The translations under genes and the position numbers were made by a program. From positions 62,001 through 126,000 of the forward strand of contig NZ_LSRN01000023.1 of assembly GCF_001885615.1 (NCBI RefSeq): DNA of 64,000 nt. Direction: 5' to 3'. The first letter of the stretch is position 1. Every line of letters begins with the position of its first letter. Source of the DNA: Alkalibacterium sp. 20 (GTDB lineage: Bacteria > Bacillota > Bacilli > Lactobacillales > Carnobacteriaceae_A). Of this stretch, positions 46,636-55,863 are shown piece by piece. Under the pieces are notes generated by a model. It was given only the letters and a program-made list of their open reading frames with translations. It was not told the DNA's origin and made no database searches.

Positions 46636-46680
46636 AAGCGGTGTGCGAGGAATGAATTATCTATTCCTCGCACACCGCTT
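46636..46680 (+). terminator. terminator of DUF1295 gene
   Basis: 18-bp perfect arms (46636-46653, 46663-46680) with TTTTT after them. The remaining spacer 46681-46870 shows nothing else. Confidence 0.9.
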
Positions 46681-46870
46681 TTTAGTATGCTCTATCGGAG
46701 CGGAAACCCCTAATCAACTTGATCACTCTGACTCTTGAAATAGGTATTGAAATTTAGTGTACTAATTGTCTGTAAAGGGAATATAATAAATATAAACAAT
46801 CATTGAAACACTGCCTTGCATTAAATTACTGGTAAGTATTTATTAGCAACTTGTAAAGGACTGATGCTAG

Positions 46871-47440
46871 ATGGATATCACAAACTTGATCGAAGTAAAA
46901 ACAAGACAGGAGTTGCGTGACTGGCTTGAAGAGAATGCAGCTACGGAGACCTTCTGTTGGATAGTTATCAGTTCGGCTAAACAAATAGATGGGATTCACT
47001 ATTTAGATGCAGTTGAAGAGGCCATGTGCTTTGGATGGATAGACGGAATCCAGAAGAAATTACCTAGCGGAGAGCTCGCTCAGAGATTCTCTCCCAGACG
47101 AAAGAACAGCAACTGGACAGAGTTAAATAAAGAACGGGTCCGACGATTGGAAAAAATGGGCTTGATGAGAGAAAGTGGCAGACAGGTCCTGCCAGATATG
47201 TCCCCTGGTTCGTTTAAAATAGACCCTGAGATCGAGGAACGTTTGAAAGCAGATGAAGAGCTGTATCAGAACTTTCTCGCCTTACCTGAACTGTACAGAC
47301 GAATTCGCTTAGATAATATCCAAGGCAACGAAAATCAACCTGATCTGTTTAATAGAAGACTGGATAAGTTCATCTCAAATACTCGAGACAATAAACTTTA
47401 TGGTCAGTGGAATGATAATGGACGCCTGATCGACTACTAG
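46871..47440 (+). CDS. YdeI/OmpD-associated family protein
   Basis: 189 residues. The family blocks are LDAVEEAMCFGWIDGIQKKL near 38 and QRFSPRRKNSNWTELNKERVRRLEKMGLM near 67. Members are small cytoplasmic proteins linked in some hosts to polymyxin or bacteriocin tolerance, but no enzymatic role is known. Weak site AAAGGACTGATGCTAG before the ATG. Monocistronic. Confidence 0.82.
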   Translation: MDITNLIEVKTRQELRDWLEENAATETFCWIVISSAKQIDGIHYLDAVEEAMCFGWIDGIQKKLPSGELAQRFSPRRKNSNWTELNKERVRRLEKMGLMRESGRQVLPDMSPGSFKIDPEIEERLKADEELYQNFLALPELYRRIRLDNIQGNENQPDLFNRRLDKFISNTRDNKLYGQWNDNGRLIDY

Positions 47441-47554
47441 CTGGAGATTTACCTGCAAAGTTATCTGTCGTAGAGTTATAATATGGTCATTGATCGATTT
47501 GATATACCGTGGAAATCTAACAGCACCGCAAGCAATTTTCTGTCTTAACACTAG

Positions 47555-47602
47555 AAAAAACATCACGAACCCTTAAAATGACGGAGGTTTCGTGATGTTT
47601 TT
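47555..47602. terminator. bidirectional terminator
   Basis: AAAAAACATCACGAA pairs with TTCGTGATGTTTTT, between the convergent YdeI-family gene and the gene at 47625. Confidence 0.85.
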
Positions 47603-47624
47603 CTGTTCCTGAGGCAGCTGCAAC

Positions 47625-48077
47625 TTAGCTTTTTTTTACTTTTTTAAAATCCACTACTACGTTTCTAAGCCCATTTTCTTCAAATTCCTTCTGGTATATA
47701 TCCTCTCTAGACCAGTACTTTTTCAAATCTTCATCCTTGTCAGAGATCTCTCCAGTCAACATTATCAGTTTCTGCGTATCTCGTGTGGCTAACCGTGAGG
47801 CTAATTCTGTCCAGAAGATTTCATCGTCGTAATCCTCAATATACTCCTGAACTTTTCCTGACTCATATTCCCTTGTTTCAAAGTGCATATCGTATTCTTT
47901 ATCATATTTAATGTTATCCTCTTGTCCCATTTGTTTTGCAAACGAATAGATATACTCTCGAAGCTCCTCATATTCCTCTACTGTATCATCAGTGCGAATA
48001 CCGTTAACAACCATATCTCCTAAATGAATCAAATCTATGAGTGAGCGATACTGTTTCTTCGTGAAGTTAATTTTCAT
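47625..48077 (-). CDS. conserved hypothetical acidic protein
   Basis: 150 residues, soluble, rich in Asp/Glu/Lys/Tyr. Starts MKINFTKKQYRSLIDLIHLGDMVVNGIR and ends VVVDFKKVKKS. AAGGAG is 8 nt before the ATG, so expression is likely. I recognise a conserved Firmicutes hypothetical pattern but no function or motif. Own terminator. Confidence 0.7.
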   Translation of the reverse strand: MKINFTKKQYRSLIDLIHLGDMVVNGIRTDDTVEEYEELREYIYSFAKQMGQEDNIKYDKEYDMHFETREYESGKVQEYIEDYDDEIFWTELASRLATRDTQKLIMLTGEISDKDEDLKKYWSREDIYQKEFEENGLRNVVVDFKKVKKS

Positions 48078-48255
48078 GGGTAAGCTCCTTATATATAAAT
48101 TTATAGTAAAATAATTTCTTCAATTATATAGTATCATACTACGTGGCTTATCAGTCTCTCAAGCAATATGAAAAGCAAAAAATTCACGCCTTCTAACGAA
48201 CGGTTATGTCCAGTAAGAGGAGTGTATTTTAAATAATGAGTAACTACATAAAAAC

Positions 48256-48780
48256 CTATTTAATATTTAAATAAAAAGCATAAGTTGCTGTACCTTGTTC
48301 CCAGTGTGCCAGCACTTCATAAATAACTATACCTTCACCTGATAGATCAACTTCATCTGATTCGCTAAGAACGTTGTTGTCTTCATCCCATATCCTCACA
48401 GTGTAACGATTTGGTTGTTCTTTGAAATCAAGATCGATAGTTGTGTCAGCCGTGACTTCCATCGGATCAATAATCCTGACTAATTCTGGCGGAGCAGCAG
48501 CATCTACTTCTGTTGCAGTTACTGTCCCGTCCTCATTTCCAACACTCCAGCTATACGTACCAAGAACAGGATCAAGGGTTTCTTCTCCAGCATAAAGAGT
48601 TAAACCTGGTGGCTCTGGAAAATTTTCTTCAAAAGAATCTTCCGTATCGTCGTCATTGCTGACTTGCCCAGTTTCGCCATTATTATCGCCTTCGTCGTCC
48701 GTTTCACTTGTGCCGAAACAGCCCGTTAGTGAAAAAAGAACGATAAAAGATAGAGACACAACCAATAATTTAGAATTCAT
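48256..48780 (-). CDS. lipoprotein, unknown
   Basis: About 174 residues. Type II signal peptide with lipobox LTGC (Cys about 21), then an acidic low-complexity linker (DDEGDNNGETGQVSNDDDTED), then a domain from about 60 with GTYSWSVGNEDG and a C-terminal YEVLAHWEQGTATYAFYLNI. Such SW..G and W..G.A.Y.F patterns occur in small Bacillus lipoproteins of unknown role. Start at 48780, 6 nt after AGGAGG. Overlap of the longer frame with the upstream gene is not needed. Confidence 0.82.
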   Translation of the reverse strand: MNSKLLVVSLSFIVLFSLTGCFGTSETDDEGDNNGETGQVSNDDDTEDSFEENFPEPPGLTLYAGEETLDPVLGTYSWSVGNEDGTVTATEVDAAAPPELVRIIDPMEVTADTTIDLDFKEQPNRYTVRIWDEDNNVLSESDEVDLSGEGIVIYEVLAHWEQGTATYAFYLNIK

Positions 48781-48799
48781 ATGCTTCCTCCTAATTGGC

Positions 48800-49246
48800 T
48801 TAACCATATTTTTTTTGGTGTTCTTTTTTTAGTTTGAGATAGTCTTCGTCTTCTCTTACAATGATCCATTTCTCTTCAAATATAGCGGCTGATTCCGCTT
48901 TTTCCGGGTCGATATCTCTATCCTTCACGTCACCGTCTTCGTCGTATTTCCTGCCACCTTTATAGTTCGCATAACGGCGGGACCTGGTATATCCCATCTG
49001 GAGATATTTCCTCGCCATGTCCATCCCGACAAAATCCCCATCCTTTTTATAATCCAGGTACATCTGATAGATCATTTCGGATGACTCCTTTGCAATCTCA
49101 GGCGTTTTGAATCGCCCGTGCTGGAGTATCTCGCTCTTGTAGGGCTCTACCATCAGCACGCCCTGTTCTCCTCTGCCCACTCTGTAAAGTTCCGGCTGTT
49201 CGCGAAAGTTAATGTTATCAAAATCCAAGTCATAGTCGAATGCCAT
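48800..49246 (-). CDS. DUF4385 protein
   Basis: 148 residues with FDYDLDFDNINFREQPELYRVGRGEQGVLMVEPYKSEILQHG at the N terminus, which is the DUF4385 signature, and YTRSRRYANYKGGRKYD near 100. Function unknown. GAGGAG is 7 nt before the ATG. Only 19 bp separate it from the lipoprotein gene, so they may be cotranscribed. Confidence 0.85.
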   Translation of the reverse strand: MAFDYDLDFDNINFREQPELYRVGRGEQGVLMVEPYKSEILQHGRFKTPEIAKESSEMIYQMYLDYKKDGDFVGMDMARKYLQMGYTRSRRYANYKGGRKYDEDGDVKDRDIDPEKAESAAIFEEKWIIVREDEDYLKLKKEHQKKYG

Positions 49247-49356
49247 GTATATCTCCTCTTGAAGTTTTCGTTTACTAAAAAATATGCATCTTGTATTTTG
49301 CGTTGATTAACAATCAAGCCATTTTTCACACAAAGATACGCTCAAACTATGACCTA

Positions 49357-49986
49357 TTATAGAAAAGTTGTGATTTTTACTGCATCTAGCCGAACAGTTT
49401 CTTCGCCTGTTTCCAATGCTTTACCCACAGATAAAATCAGAACCGGAACGTAGCGTTCTTTGTCTAATCCAACCGCTTCTGCTAATTGGCCATGCTCGAA
49501 TCCGGCGATAGGATTTGTATCATAACCGTGGCTACGTGCAACAAGCATAAACTGCATAGCTGCTAAAGCGGAATCGAGTCTTACTGCTTTCTTCATTTTT
49601 TCTTTATTGAAGCTTTCATAGAGAGGAATGATACCAGCCAGCTGCTCATTTTTCTCTTTCTCTGACATTTTTCCTTCTGCCACTGCTTTATCGTAGATCT
49701 CATCTGCGTATTCATAACACTGCAAATCTCCGAAAATCAGAAGCATTGCTGATGATGTATCGTTTTGTTTTGTATTCCATCGAACCAGTGGCCTTAATTT
49801 TGCTTTCCCTTCATCGCTATCCACCGCGACAAAGCGCCAAGGCTGCAAATTTACTGATGACGGGGCTCTTGTTGCTTTTTGAATCATTTCAAGCATTTCT
49901 TCGCGAGAAATCTTGACGGTTTCATCATAAACTCGAATGGATCTACGTCCTAAAGTTATATCTGAAAAATCGTTATTTTTCAACAT
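49357..49986 (-). CDS. nitroreductase family protein
   Basis: About 209 residues, FMN-dependent. Landmarks: RRSIRVYDE near 14, APSSVNLQPWRFVAVD near 42 (FMN site) and ARSHGYDTNPIAGFE near 150. Start at 49986 (MLKNNDFSD), 7 nt after AGAGG; the longer frame to 50016 lacks a site. Probable role in reducing nitro or quinone compounds. A 30-bp palindrome 114 bp upstream may control it. Confidence 0.88.
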   Translation of the reverse strand: MLKNNDFSDITLGRRSIRVYDETVKISREEMLEMIQKATRAPSSVNLQPWRFVAVDSDEGKAKLRPLVRWNTKQNDTSSAMLLIFGDLQCYEYADEIYDKAVAEGKMSEKEKNEQLAGIIPLYESFNKEKMKKAVRLDSALAAMQFMLVARSHGYDTNPIAGFEHGQLAEAVGLDKERYVPVLILSVGKALETGEETVRLDAVKITTFL

Positions 49987-50099
49987 TATATAGCCTCTTT
50001 TCTTTTCGCTTGACACTGATTTTTAGTAATTGAGAAACAATTGCCTCTCTTCATTTTATCCTTTTTCACTCTATCGTTCGAATGAAATCTCTTGTCTTA

Positions 50100-50129
50100 T
50101 TGATTATACTATTTATATAGTATAATCAA
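50100..50129. promoter_or_regulatory. 30-bp perfect palindrome upstream of nitroreductase
   Basis: 13-bp perfect arms TTGATTATACTAT / ATAGTATAATCAA around TTAT. It contains TATAAT on both strands. Probably an operator over the nitroreductase promoter for an unlinked regulator. The flanks (49987-50099, 50130-50275) show nothing else. Confidence 0.6.
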
Positions 50130-50275
50130 TAACATCTTGCATATGTGAGTTAATCTACAATGATTTTTTATATTTGATTTTATCATTAACACTAATATCC
50201 TTAAGGTGTCTGGTAGACATTAACCATCTTAGAAGAGGTACTAATAAGGTTTATAATTACATCCTGATTAAGCAA

Positions 50276-50318
50276 AAACCAGACATCCTCAACATAATTA
50301 GTCGAGGACATCTGGTTT
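50276..50318 (-). terminator. terminator of ABC-2 exporter operon
   Basis: AAACCAGATGTCCTC and GAGGATGTCTGGTTT on the minus strand (with G-U pairs), followed by TTGC. The AACCAGA/TCTGGTT arms are intact. Moderate U content. Confidence 0.65.
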
Positions 50319-50374
50319 AACTTTTTTGATATAAATAAATCAGAATCATACTATATTTTGAGAACTTACAGTCA

Positions 50375-51145
50375 CTAACTTCTCAATCCGCGGCCTGTTT
50401 CAATTAAATACCAGTCGATCGCGTACAGAACGCCGATAAATAGAATCAGTATGCCCATAGAAAGCAAAATCGGCACATCTATAATACCAAGGAAACCATA
50501 CCGGAATCCTGAAATCATATAGACGATTGGATTGACTCGTGAAACGCCCTGCCAGAATGGAGGCAGCATCGAGATGGCATAAAATACCCCCCCAAGATAA
50601 GTCAGCGGCTGCAGGACAAAGGTCGGCACGATCGACACATCATCAAAAGATTGGGCGAAGATACCGTTCAATAAGCCTGCTAATGAGAACACAATAGACG
50701 TCATAAGTAGGGTAACTATGATAATGAACCATGAATACGCCTGGAGTGGAACGAAAAAGAGAGAAATAATCGTAACAAGGGTCCCCACGAGAATGCTTCT
50801 GCCAATCCCGCCGATGACAAATCCCCACATGATGATGTGTGTCGGGACGGGTGCAATCAGCAATTCTTCAATATTTTTCTGAAATTTCTGTGAAAAAAAG
50901 GATGAAGAGACATTAGAATAGGAACTTGTGATGACTGACATCATGATCAGTCCAGGTACGATGAATTCCATATAGGAGAATCCCTCCATCTGTCCGATTC
51001 TTTCACCGATCAGATTTCCGAAGATGACAAAGTATAACGATGTCGTGATCACTGGCGGAACCAGGGTTTGTACCCATATACGCAGATAGCGATTCGTTTC
51101 TTTGACTGCCAGACTTTTTAAAGCTGTGTAATATAGGTTAAACAT
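50375..51145 (-). CDS. ABC-2 type permease (YadH-like)
   Basis: 256 residues, six membrane spans. Signature YMEFIVPGLIMMSVITSSYSNVSSSFFSQKFQKNIEELLIAPV near 60-105 and the C-terminal SRVNPIVYMISGFRYGFLG are typical of the YadH/DrrB group. Overlaps the ATPase gene by 8 bp. Substrate unknown; drug or lipid export are both seen for relatives. Confidence 0.9.
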   Translation of the reverse strand: MFNLYYTALKSLAVKETNRYLRIWVQTLVPPVITTSLYFVIFGNLIGERIGQMEGFSYMEFIVPGLIMMSVITSSYSNVSSSFFSQKFQKNIEELLIAPVPTHIIMWGFVIGGIGRSILVGTLVTIISLFFVPLQAYSWFIIIVTLLMTSIVFSLAGLLNGIFAQSFDDVSIVPTFVLQPLTYLGGVFYAISMLPPFWQGVSRVNPIVYMISGFRYGFLGIIDVPILLSMGILILFIGVLYAIDWYLIETGRGLRS

Positions 51146-52073
51146 TTGAGTCCTCCACTTGGTCTGTTTTTTCGGTGATTTTCAGGAATAATTCTTCCAG
51201 TCTGTTGGATTTATTGCGCATAGAAAGGACTTTGATCCCCTGTTGATTGAGCTGCTCAAACACGTCGTTGACTCCCTGATTACGCTCGACTTCTACAGAA
51301 AGAGTCGTTTCATCTTCAAGCTGACTTGGATAACCTGTGATTGTTGGTTTTATATCAGAAGGCTCTAAATCAAAGATAAACGTCTCAAACATAAGTTTTG
51401 CCAGTAAGGCTTTCATGCTAGTATCTTCGATCAGTTCCCCAGTTTGAATAATGCCGATATTCCGGCAAAGCATTTCTGCTTCTTCCAGATTATGAGTCGT
51501 TAGAATAATTGTTGTCCCATTCGCATTCAACTCTTTCAGGAAACGCCACATTTCGCGTCTCAGCTCAATATCCACCCCGGCTGTTGGTTCATCTAGGATA
51601 AGTAGACGGGGTTCATGCATCAATGCACGGGCGATCATCAATCTGCGTTTCATTCCACCTGAAAGCATACGGGCGCGTACTTCTCTTTTTTCCCATAAAT
51701 CAGATTGTTTCAGGTACTTTTCACTGCGCTCTAATGCCTCTTTACGTGGAACGCCGTAATATCCAGCCTGATTGACAACGATCTGCTGGACTTTTTCAAA
51801 CGGGTTGAAGTTGAATTCCTGGGGAACCAGGCCGATCTGCTGTTTAGCACGCACCAGATCGGTATCCAGATCATAGCCAAACACTTTTACGTTTCCTGAT
51901 GTCTTGTTGACTAATGACGTGATAATACCGATGATTGTTGATTTACCGGCACCATTGGGACCCAACAGCGCATAGAAGTCTCCTTCTTCAACCGTCAAAT
52001 CGATGCCACGGAGTGCCTCAACGCCACCTGCATATACTTTTTTCAAATCTTTTATCTCAAGTGCGTAAGTCAT
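51138..52073 (-). CDS. ABC transporter ATP-binding protein (YadG-like)
   Basis: 311 residues. Walker A GPNGAGKST near 37, Q-loop PQEFNFNP, signature MLSGGMKRRLMIARAL near 137, Walker B LLILDEPTAGVD near 158 and H-loop TTHNLEEAE. The C-terminal 80 residues form the extra domain of the DrrA type. AAGGAG is about 10 nt before the ATG. Partners with the overlapping permease. Confidence 0.92.
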   Translation of the reverse strand: MTYALEIKDLKKVYAGGVEALRGIDLTVEEGDFYALLGPNGAGKSTIIGIITSLVNKTSGNVKVFGYDLDTDLVRAKQQIGLVPQEFNFNPFEKVQQIVVNQAGYYGVPRKEALERSEKYLKQSDLWEKREVRARMLSGGMKRRLMIARALMHEPRLLILDEPTAGVDIELRREMWRFLKELNANGTTIILTTHNLEEAEMLCRNIGIIQTGELIEDTSMKALLAKLMFETFIFDLEPSDIKPTITGYPSQLEDETTLSVEVERNQGVNDVFEQLNQQGIKVLSMRNKSNRLEELFLKITEKTDQVEDSNV

Positions 52074-52312
52074 TTATTTTTTATCTCCTTAATATTTTCC
52101 TTTTTTACAGATGCATTTAAAATGCCCGATTTCTATTATATCACGAATCTGCTTATTTTTTATTAGTCGTTTTCAGAAAGCTAATATCTTGCTGTTTACC
52201 AAATCTTTAAAAACAGACGAAAGGACAATTCACCTTATACAATAACTCTTTTCACCTTAATAAATAACGGTTCAGTTAGTGTTTCGATGACTTTAAAATT
52301 TCTGCACAAAAA

Positions 52313-52346
52313 ACTCGCCCAATCGAATCAATCCGATTGAACGAGT
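52313..52346 (-). terminator. terminator of epimerase gene
   Basis: ACTCG-TTCAATCG and CGATTGGGCGAGT arms on the minus strand, then TTTTTTG. The rest of 52074-52312 shows nothing. Confidence 0.8.
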
Positions 52347-52361
52347 ACTACAGTAAATAGC

Positions 52362-53315
52362 TTATTTAAGTGTAATCACTCCGCGATCAATATAACTTTG
52401 AATGCTTGCCTCTACCACTTGCGTAGCCGAATACCTCGGTTTGTATTCAATGAGTTTTTTAGCATTCTCGATGCTATAGTGCCCGCTGCGAGCGAGGTGA
52501 TGATTTGAAATGCTCGTTTGCCGTTCACTCTGTACATAATCGCACCACTTATCCCAGGGTAAGAATTCGATCTTTGGCTCCTGGTTGAAAAAGCGGTACA
52601 TAGCCATGGCGTATCCGTAAAGTGTCAGCGAATCTTCTGAGACAGCATGAAAGTTTTCTCCCAAAGCTTGCGTCCGGTGGTTCATCGCATCCACAAACAA
52701 CTGCGCCACATCTTCAGCGTGTACTGGATGCAGGGTTTCCATGCCAAAGTTAGGCAGACAAAGCTCTTCCCCATCTGCGATTATCTGGAAAACACCATCA
52801 TCCCCGTATCCCAGCGGACTGATGATCGACCAGCCAGGACCACAGATTTGTCCCGGGCTGATCATCGTTGCCGGAAAGCCATTTACGTGATACTCATGCT
52901 TCAAGTATTTTTCACTTTCATATTTTTGGCTGCCGTACTCATCCAGTGGGTGTTTTACCCCGTTTGGATCTGCAGGAACTGTTTCCGCCCGTCCATGTGT
53001 CCAAATCGTTGAACAATAAAGGTAATGTGAAAGATCAGTCTCTTTTAACGCACCCACCATCTGCTTGACCTCTTCCAGTTTAAAACAGATCAGATCAATC
53101 ACAACATCAGCGTTCATCTTTGCAATTTTCGCTGTAAAGTCCGGGTCATTACTGCGGTCCAGTGCAACATGTTCCGCCTTTTCCCAAGCCCAGTCCTTGA
53201 TATAAGGCTCACTCTTCCCCCGACTGACCATGACGACCTGATGATTTTCTCTTACTAGTTTGGGAACTAAGTACGTCCCGATATGTCCACTGCCACCTAT
53301 GACGACTACTTTCAT
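52362..53315 (-). CDS. NAD-dependent epimerase/dehydratase family protein
   Basis: 317 residues, extended SDR. Cofactor motif VVIGGSGHIGTYL at the N terminus. The usual catalytic YxxxK is present as YGSQKYESEKYL in the 125-136 region, with STIWTHG before it. SPGQICGPGW near 160 follows. Atypical member; relatives are annotated as isoflavone reductase-like or nucleoside-diphosphate-sugar epimerases. GAGGAG is 8 nt before the ATG. Single gene, substrate unknown. Confidence 0.82.
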   Translation of the reverse strand: MKVVVIGGSGHIGTYLVPKLVRENHQVVMVSRGKSEPYIKDWAWEKAEHVALDRSNDPDFTAKIAKMNADVVIDLICFKLEEVKQMVGALKETDLSHYLYCSTIWTHGRAETVPADPNGVKHPLDEYGSQKYESEKYLKHEYHVNGFPATMISPGQICGPGWSIISPLGYGDDGVFQIIADGEELCLPNFGMETLHPVHAEDVAQLFVDAMNHRTQALGENFHAVSEDSLTLYGYAMAMYRFFNQEPKIEFLPWDKWCDYVQSERQTSISNHHLARSGHYSIENAKKLIEYKPRYSATQVVEASIQSYIDRGVITLK

Positions 53316-53407
53316 GTGTATGTCTCCTCGTATTATAATTTTATAGTTAATAATTTAAGTTAGTTTTGCTGAGCTACTCCTTAATAATAGAGCCCTCAAA
53401 GCAACCT

Positions 53408-53641
53408 TCAGTTTAATAAACCCCCCTGAATTGATACGAATGATCCGAATAAAAAGATTACTACATATGTCCATCCAGCAATTTTCCGGTTTTCTTTGAA
53501 TTCTTTTAAACCCATAATCAACATTGTCAAAGCTAAGAAGAACGTCATAAAATGAAGAAACTCAAAGTTTTGAAATATTAGGCTGAATGCTGCTAGAAAA
53601 AGCACGATTATGGAAAAAATAACATGTAATACTTTTAACAA
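53408..53641 (-). CDS. small membrane protein, DUF3953-like
   Basis: 77 residues with three hydrophobic segments (about 6-20, 28-44, 56-75) and a KEFKENRKIAGW loop. TTG start at 53641 with GAGGAGGGG 6 nt upstream. Relatives in Firmicutes are all of unknown function. Confidence 0.7.
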   Translation of the reverse strand: MLKVLHVIFSIIVLFLAAFSLIFQNFEFLHFMTFFLALTMLIMGLKEFKENRKIAGWTYVVIFLFGSFVSIQGGLLN

Positions 53642-53910
53642 AATGAACCCCTCCTCTCTATTCTTATCTAAAGACTATATTATTGTTTAATTATAATTTA
53701 ACACACTTAAGTTCTCCGTGAAATCCTATATCGCTAAAGATAAGATAGTTTATACAAGCACGTCATTTCGAACTTATTTTAAGAACTTATCATTTTGAGT
53801 TTTTAAAAAAACTCCCTATAAATATTATTCATATCTATGTAATCACTAGTCGATCTTATTTATAAAAAAAGAAACTCCCTGTCATAGGAATTTCTTTAAT
53901 TCGAAGATTA

Positions 53911-54324
53911 TTATTTGAGAATAGCACGGATATCAGTTATGTTTTGATCATTCAGATATCTTTTGGGAATGATATATGCAGATACGGCACTTAAGTAAAG
54001 AATGCTCATATCATCGTATTCTTTACTATCTTTGACTCTGTCTTTAGACAGAGTCATTGTCGCATTATCTTCTGTAAGAATCAACTTATCTTCTACAATA
54101 TCCATTCTTTTCTTCCCAAAAAACGAAGAATTATCTCCTTCATTCAGTAGTTTTGCGGACTGTTTCTTGATCGTATTCTTATGTTGCTTCGGATACGAGT
54201 AAATCCAATAAACATAAAACAATAAAGCAATAATAATACAGTATATACCTGGTTGATTGAATAGCAGTGTTCCCGAGAAGTAGATGACTGGCAAACAAAG
54301 TATTGGTAATAGAAACCTCATCAT
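53911..54324 (-). pseudogene. YcxB-like membrane protein, N terminus probably broken
   Basis: 137 codons from the first ATG: two membrane helices and a C-terminal YcxB-type domain (FFGKKRMDIVEDKLILTEDNATMTLSKDRV, then YIIPKRYL). No ribosome binding site stands before the ATG. Upstream, coding sequence continues in frame for 21 codons (FNVYHTENSPSQKN, like the YcxB N terminus) up to a TAA, and YRFNYKI is readable in another frame further up. So the true start region seems disrupted by a frameshift or stop. A short functional version cannot be excluded. Confidence 0.55.
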
Positions 54325-54594
54325 AGTGTAGATATTCTTTTGCGACGGAGAATTTTCTGTATGGTATACATTAAAATCACTATAATCTTATAGTTGAATC
54401 TATATTAAATTGAGAGTAAATATCTATTTATTATAAGTACTCAAGACGTACTCTCTCTTTTAATAAACAGAGTTAGTTCAAAAAAATGAAATTCTTGTAG
54501 ATTTGGTCTATGATCTTCAGCCCTTGTCTGACGCTAACATTTATTATATAGTATTGTTGCGTTTGAAAAAGCAAACAAAGGAGAAAGACATGTT

Positions 54595-54906
54595 ATGAAG
54601 GTAAAAGGATTTTTGATTGATAATCAGACACGGTGTATACATTATCATGGAGAGAAAGATATTGTCGCGATCAAATTTAAATGCTGCGGAGACTATTATC
54701 CTTGTTATAAATGCCATGATGAAAGTGTAAATCATACCAAAAAGCGCTGGTCTAAAGAAGAGTTTTCTAAAAAAGCAATCCTTTGCGGAAAATGTTTAAC
54801 CGAATGTAACATAAAGGAGTATATGGCACATCAAAAATGTTCACACTGCGCCGCACATTTCAATCCGAATTGTCGGTTTCATTATGATGTATATTTTGAA
54901 ATTTAA
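54595..54906 (+). CDS. CHY-type zinc finger protein
   Basis: 103 residues with many Cys/His: CIHYHGEKDIVAIKF, CCGDYYPCYKCHDE, CGKCL and CSHCAAHFNPNC, the order of the bacterial stand-alone CHY zinc finger. Small cytoplasmic protein, role not known; some relatives help mitochondrial import, which does not apply here. AAGGAG is about 11 nt before the ATG. Followed by the hairpin GCGAGTG/CACTCGC (54966-54986) as a probable terminator. Confidence 0.85.
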   Translation: MKVKGFLIDNQTRCIHYHGEKDIVAIKFKCCGDYYPCYKCHDESVNHTKKRWSKEEFSKKAILCGKCLTECNIKEYMAHQKCSHCAAHFNPNCRFHYDVYFEI

Positions 54907-55123
54907 GGTGTTACGTTCAATTATTAAAGTATGCCTTAAATAGCATTCAACAATTATTCTACTGCGAGTGCAAAATACACTCGCTAGATTCTTTGTTAGA
55001 AGAAAGAATGGTTTACTATTCCAATTCAATTCTTTAAGAATAAGAAGAGTATAGAAAAAGTAGAGAATCAACAATTTCACATTGTCATTTCCCTACTTTT
55101 CCACCTGTTCGTTAACTATACGA
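54907..55123. other. intergenic with two hairpins
   Basis: A GCGAGTG/CACTCGC hairpin near 54966-54986 and an AAAAGTAG/CTACTTTT structure near 55049-55100, both plausible terminators for the convergent genes. No coding sequence seen. Confidence 0.5.
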
Positions 55124-55258
55124 TTACTTATTAAAAAGTATTGGAGCTTTTCGCATATATTTTCGGTCATTTTTTGGCGTGTCTTTTTTTTGTATAGATT
55201 TTCCGCCGCCTGCTTTTTTCTCTTTAATTAACTCTAACATTTTTTCTTTTGAATTCAC
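55124..55258 (-). CDS. 44-residue basic small protein
   Basis: GTG start at 55258 with AAAGGTGG about 8 nt upstream. The peptide reads VNSKEKMLELIKEKKAGGGKS, then QKKDTPKNDRKYMRKAP, ending LFNK. Strongly basic with a helical start and a flexible tail, similar in outline to small conserved Lactobacillales proteins of unknown role. It lies upstream of nothing in the same direction and about 80 bp after the rpsI terminator. Confidence 0.55.
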   Translation of the reverse strand: MNSKEKMLELIKEKKAGGGKSIQKKDTPKNDRKYMRKAPILFNK

Positions 55259-55334
55259 TTTTCTTACCACCTTTTTAATCTAACACTACCTACTTTAAGT
55301 TCGATAATCAGCATGACTATCTTGAATCAATGCC

Positions 55335-55372
55335 AGAAAAAAAGCACCAGCAAAATGCCGGTGCTTTTTTTC
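55335..55372. terminator. terminator of rplM-rpsI operon
   Basis: AGAAAAAAAGCACC and GGTGCTTTTTTTCT arms (55335-55348 and 55359-55372), A and T runs on both sides. Confidence 0.88.
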
Positions 55373-55457
55373 TACTAAGTGCATTATTAGGTTTAAGCTG
55401 ACTTGAGCCAACTTGAACCAAAAAGCTCTTGTAAACGTTGATACAACAAGGAGTTGA

Positions 55458-55850
55458 TTAACGTTTTGAGAATTGTGGAGATTTACGAGCTTTTTTAAGA
55501 CCTGGTTTTTTACGCTCTTTCATACGAGGATCACGAGTAAGCAATCCAGCTGCTTTCAATGCTGGACGGAAATCAGGATCTACTTGTAACAATGCACGTG
55601 CGATTCCGTGACGAGCAGCGCCTGCTTGTCCTGAGAATCCACCACCGTTGACATTGATTCTAATGTCGTAGCTATCTACTGTATCAGTAACAGCTAACGG
55701 TTGTTTCACTACTAAGTGTAAGTGAGCAAAGTTAATGTATTCAGTAATATCTTTTTTGTTGAAAGTTATTTTGCCAGAACCTGGAGTCATAATAACACGG
55801 GCTGTTGAGTTTTTACGACGACCCGTTCCTAAATATTGTACTTGTGTCAA
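55458..55850 (-). CDS. rpsI: 30S ribosomal protein S9
   Basis: 130 residues with the normal family length. [14 protein letters not shown] at the N terminus, [21 protein letters not shown] near 70 and the basic tail ending in SPQFSKR, which reaches the P-site tRNA. TTG start with AGGAGGG 6 nt upstream. 13 bp after rplM. Confidence 0.98.
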   Translation of the reverse strand: MTQVQYLGTGRRKNSTARVIMTPGSGKITFNKKDITEYINFAHLHLVVKQPLAVTDTVDSYDIRINVNGGGFSGQAGAARHGIARALLQVDPDFRPALKAAGLLTRDPRMKERKKPGLKKARKSPQFSKR

Positions 55851-55863
55851 TTGAAGTCCCTCC

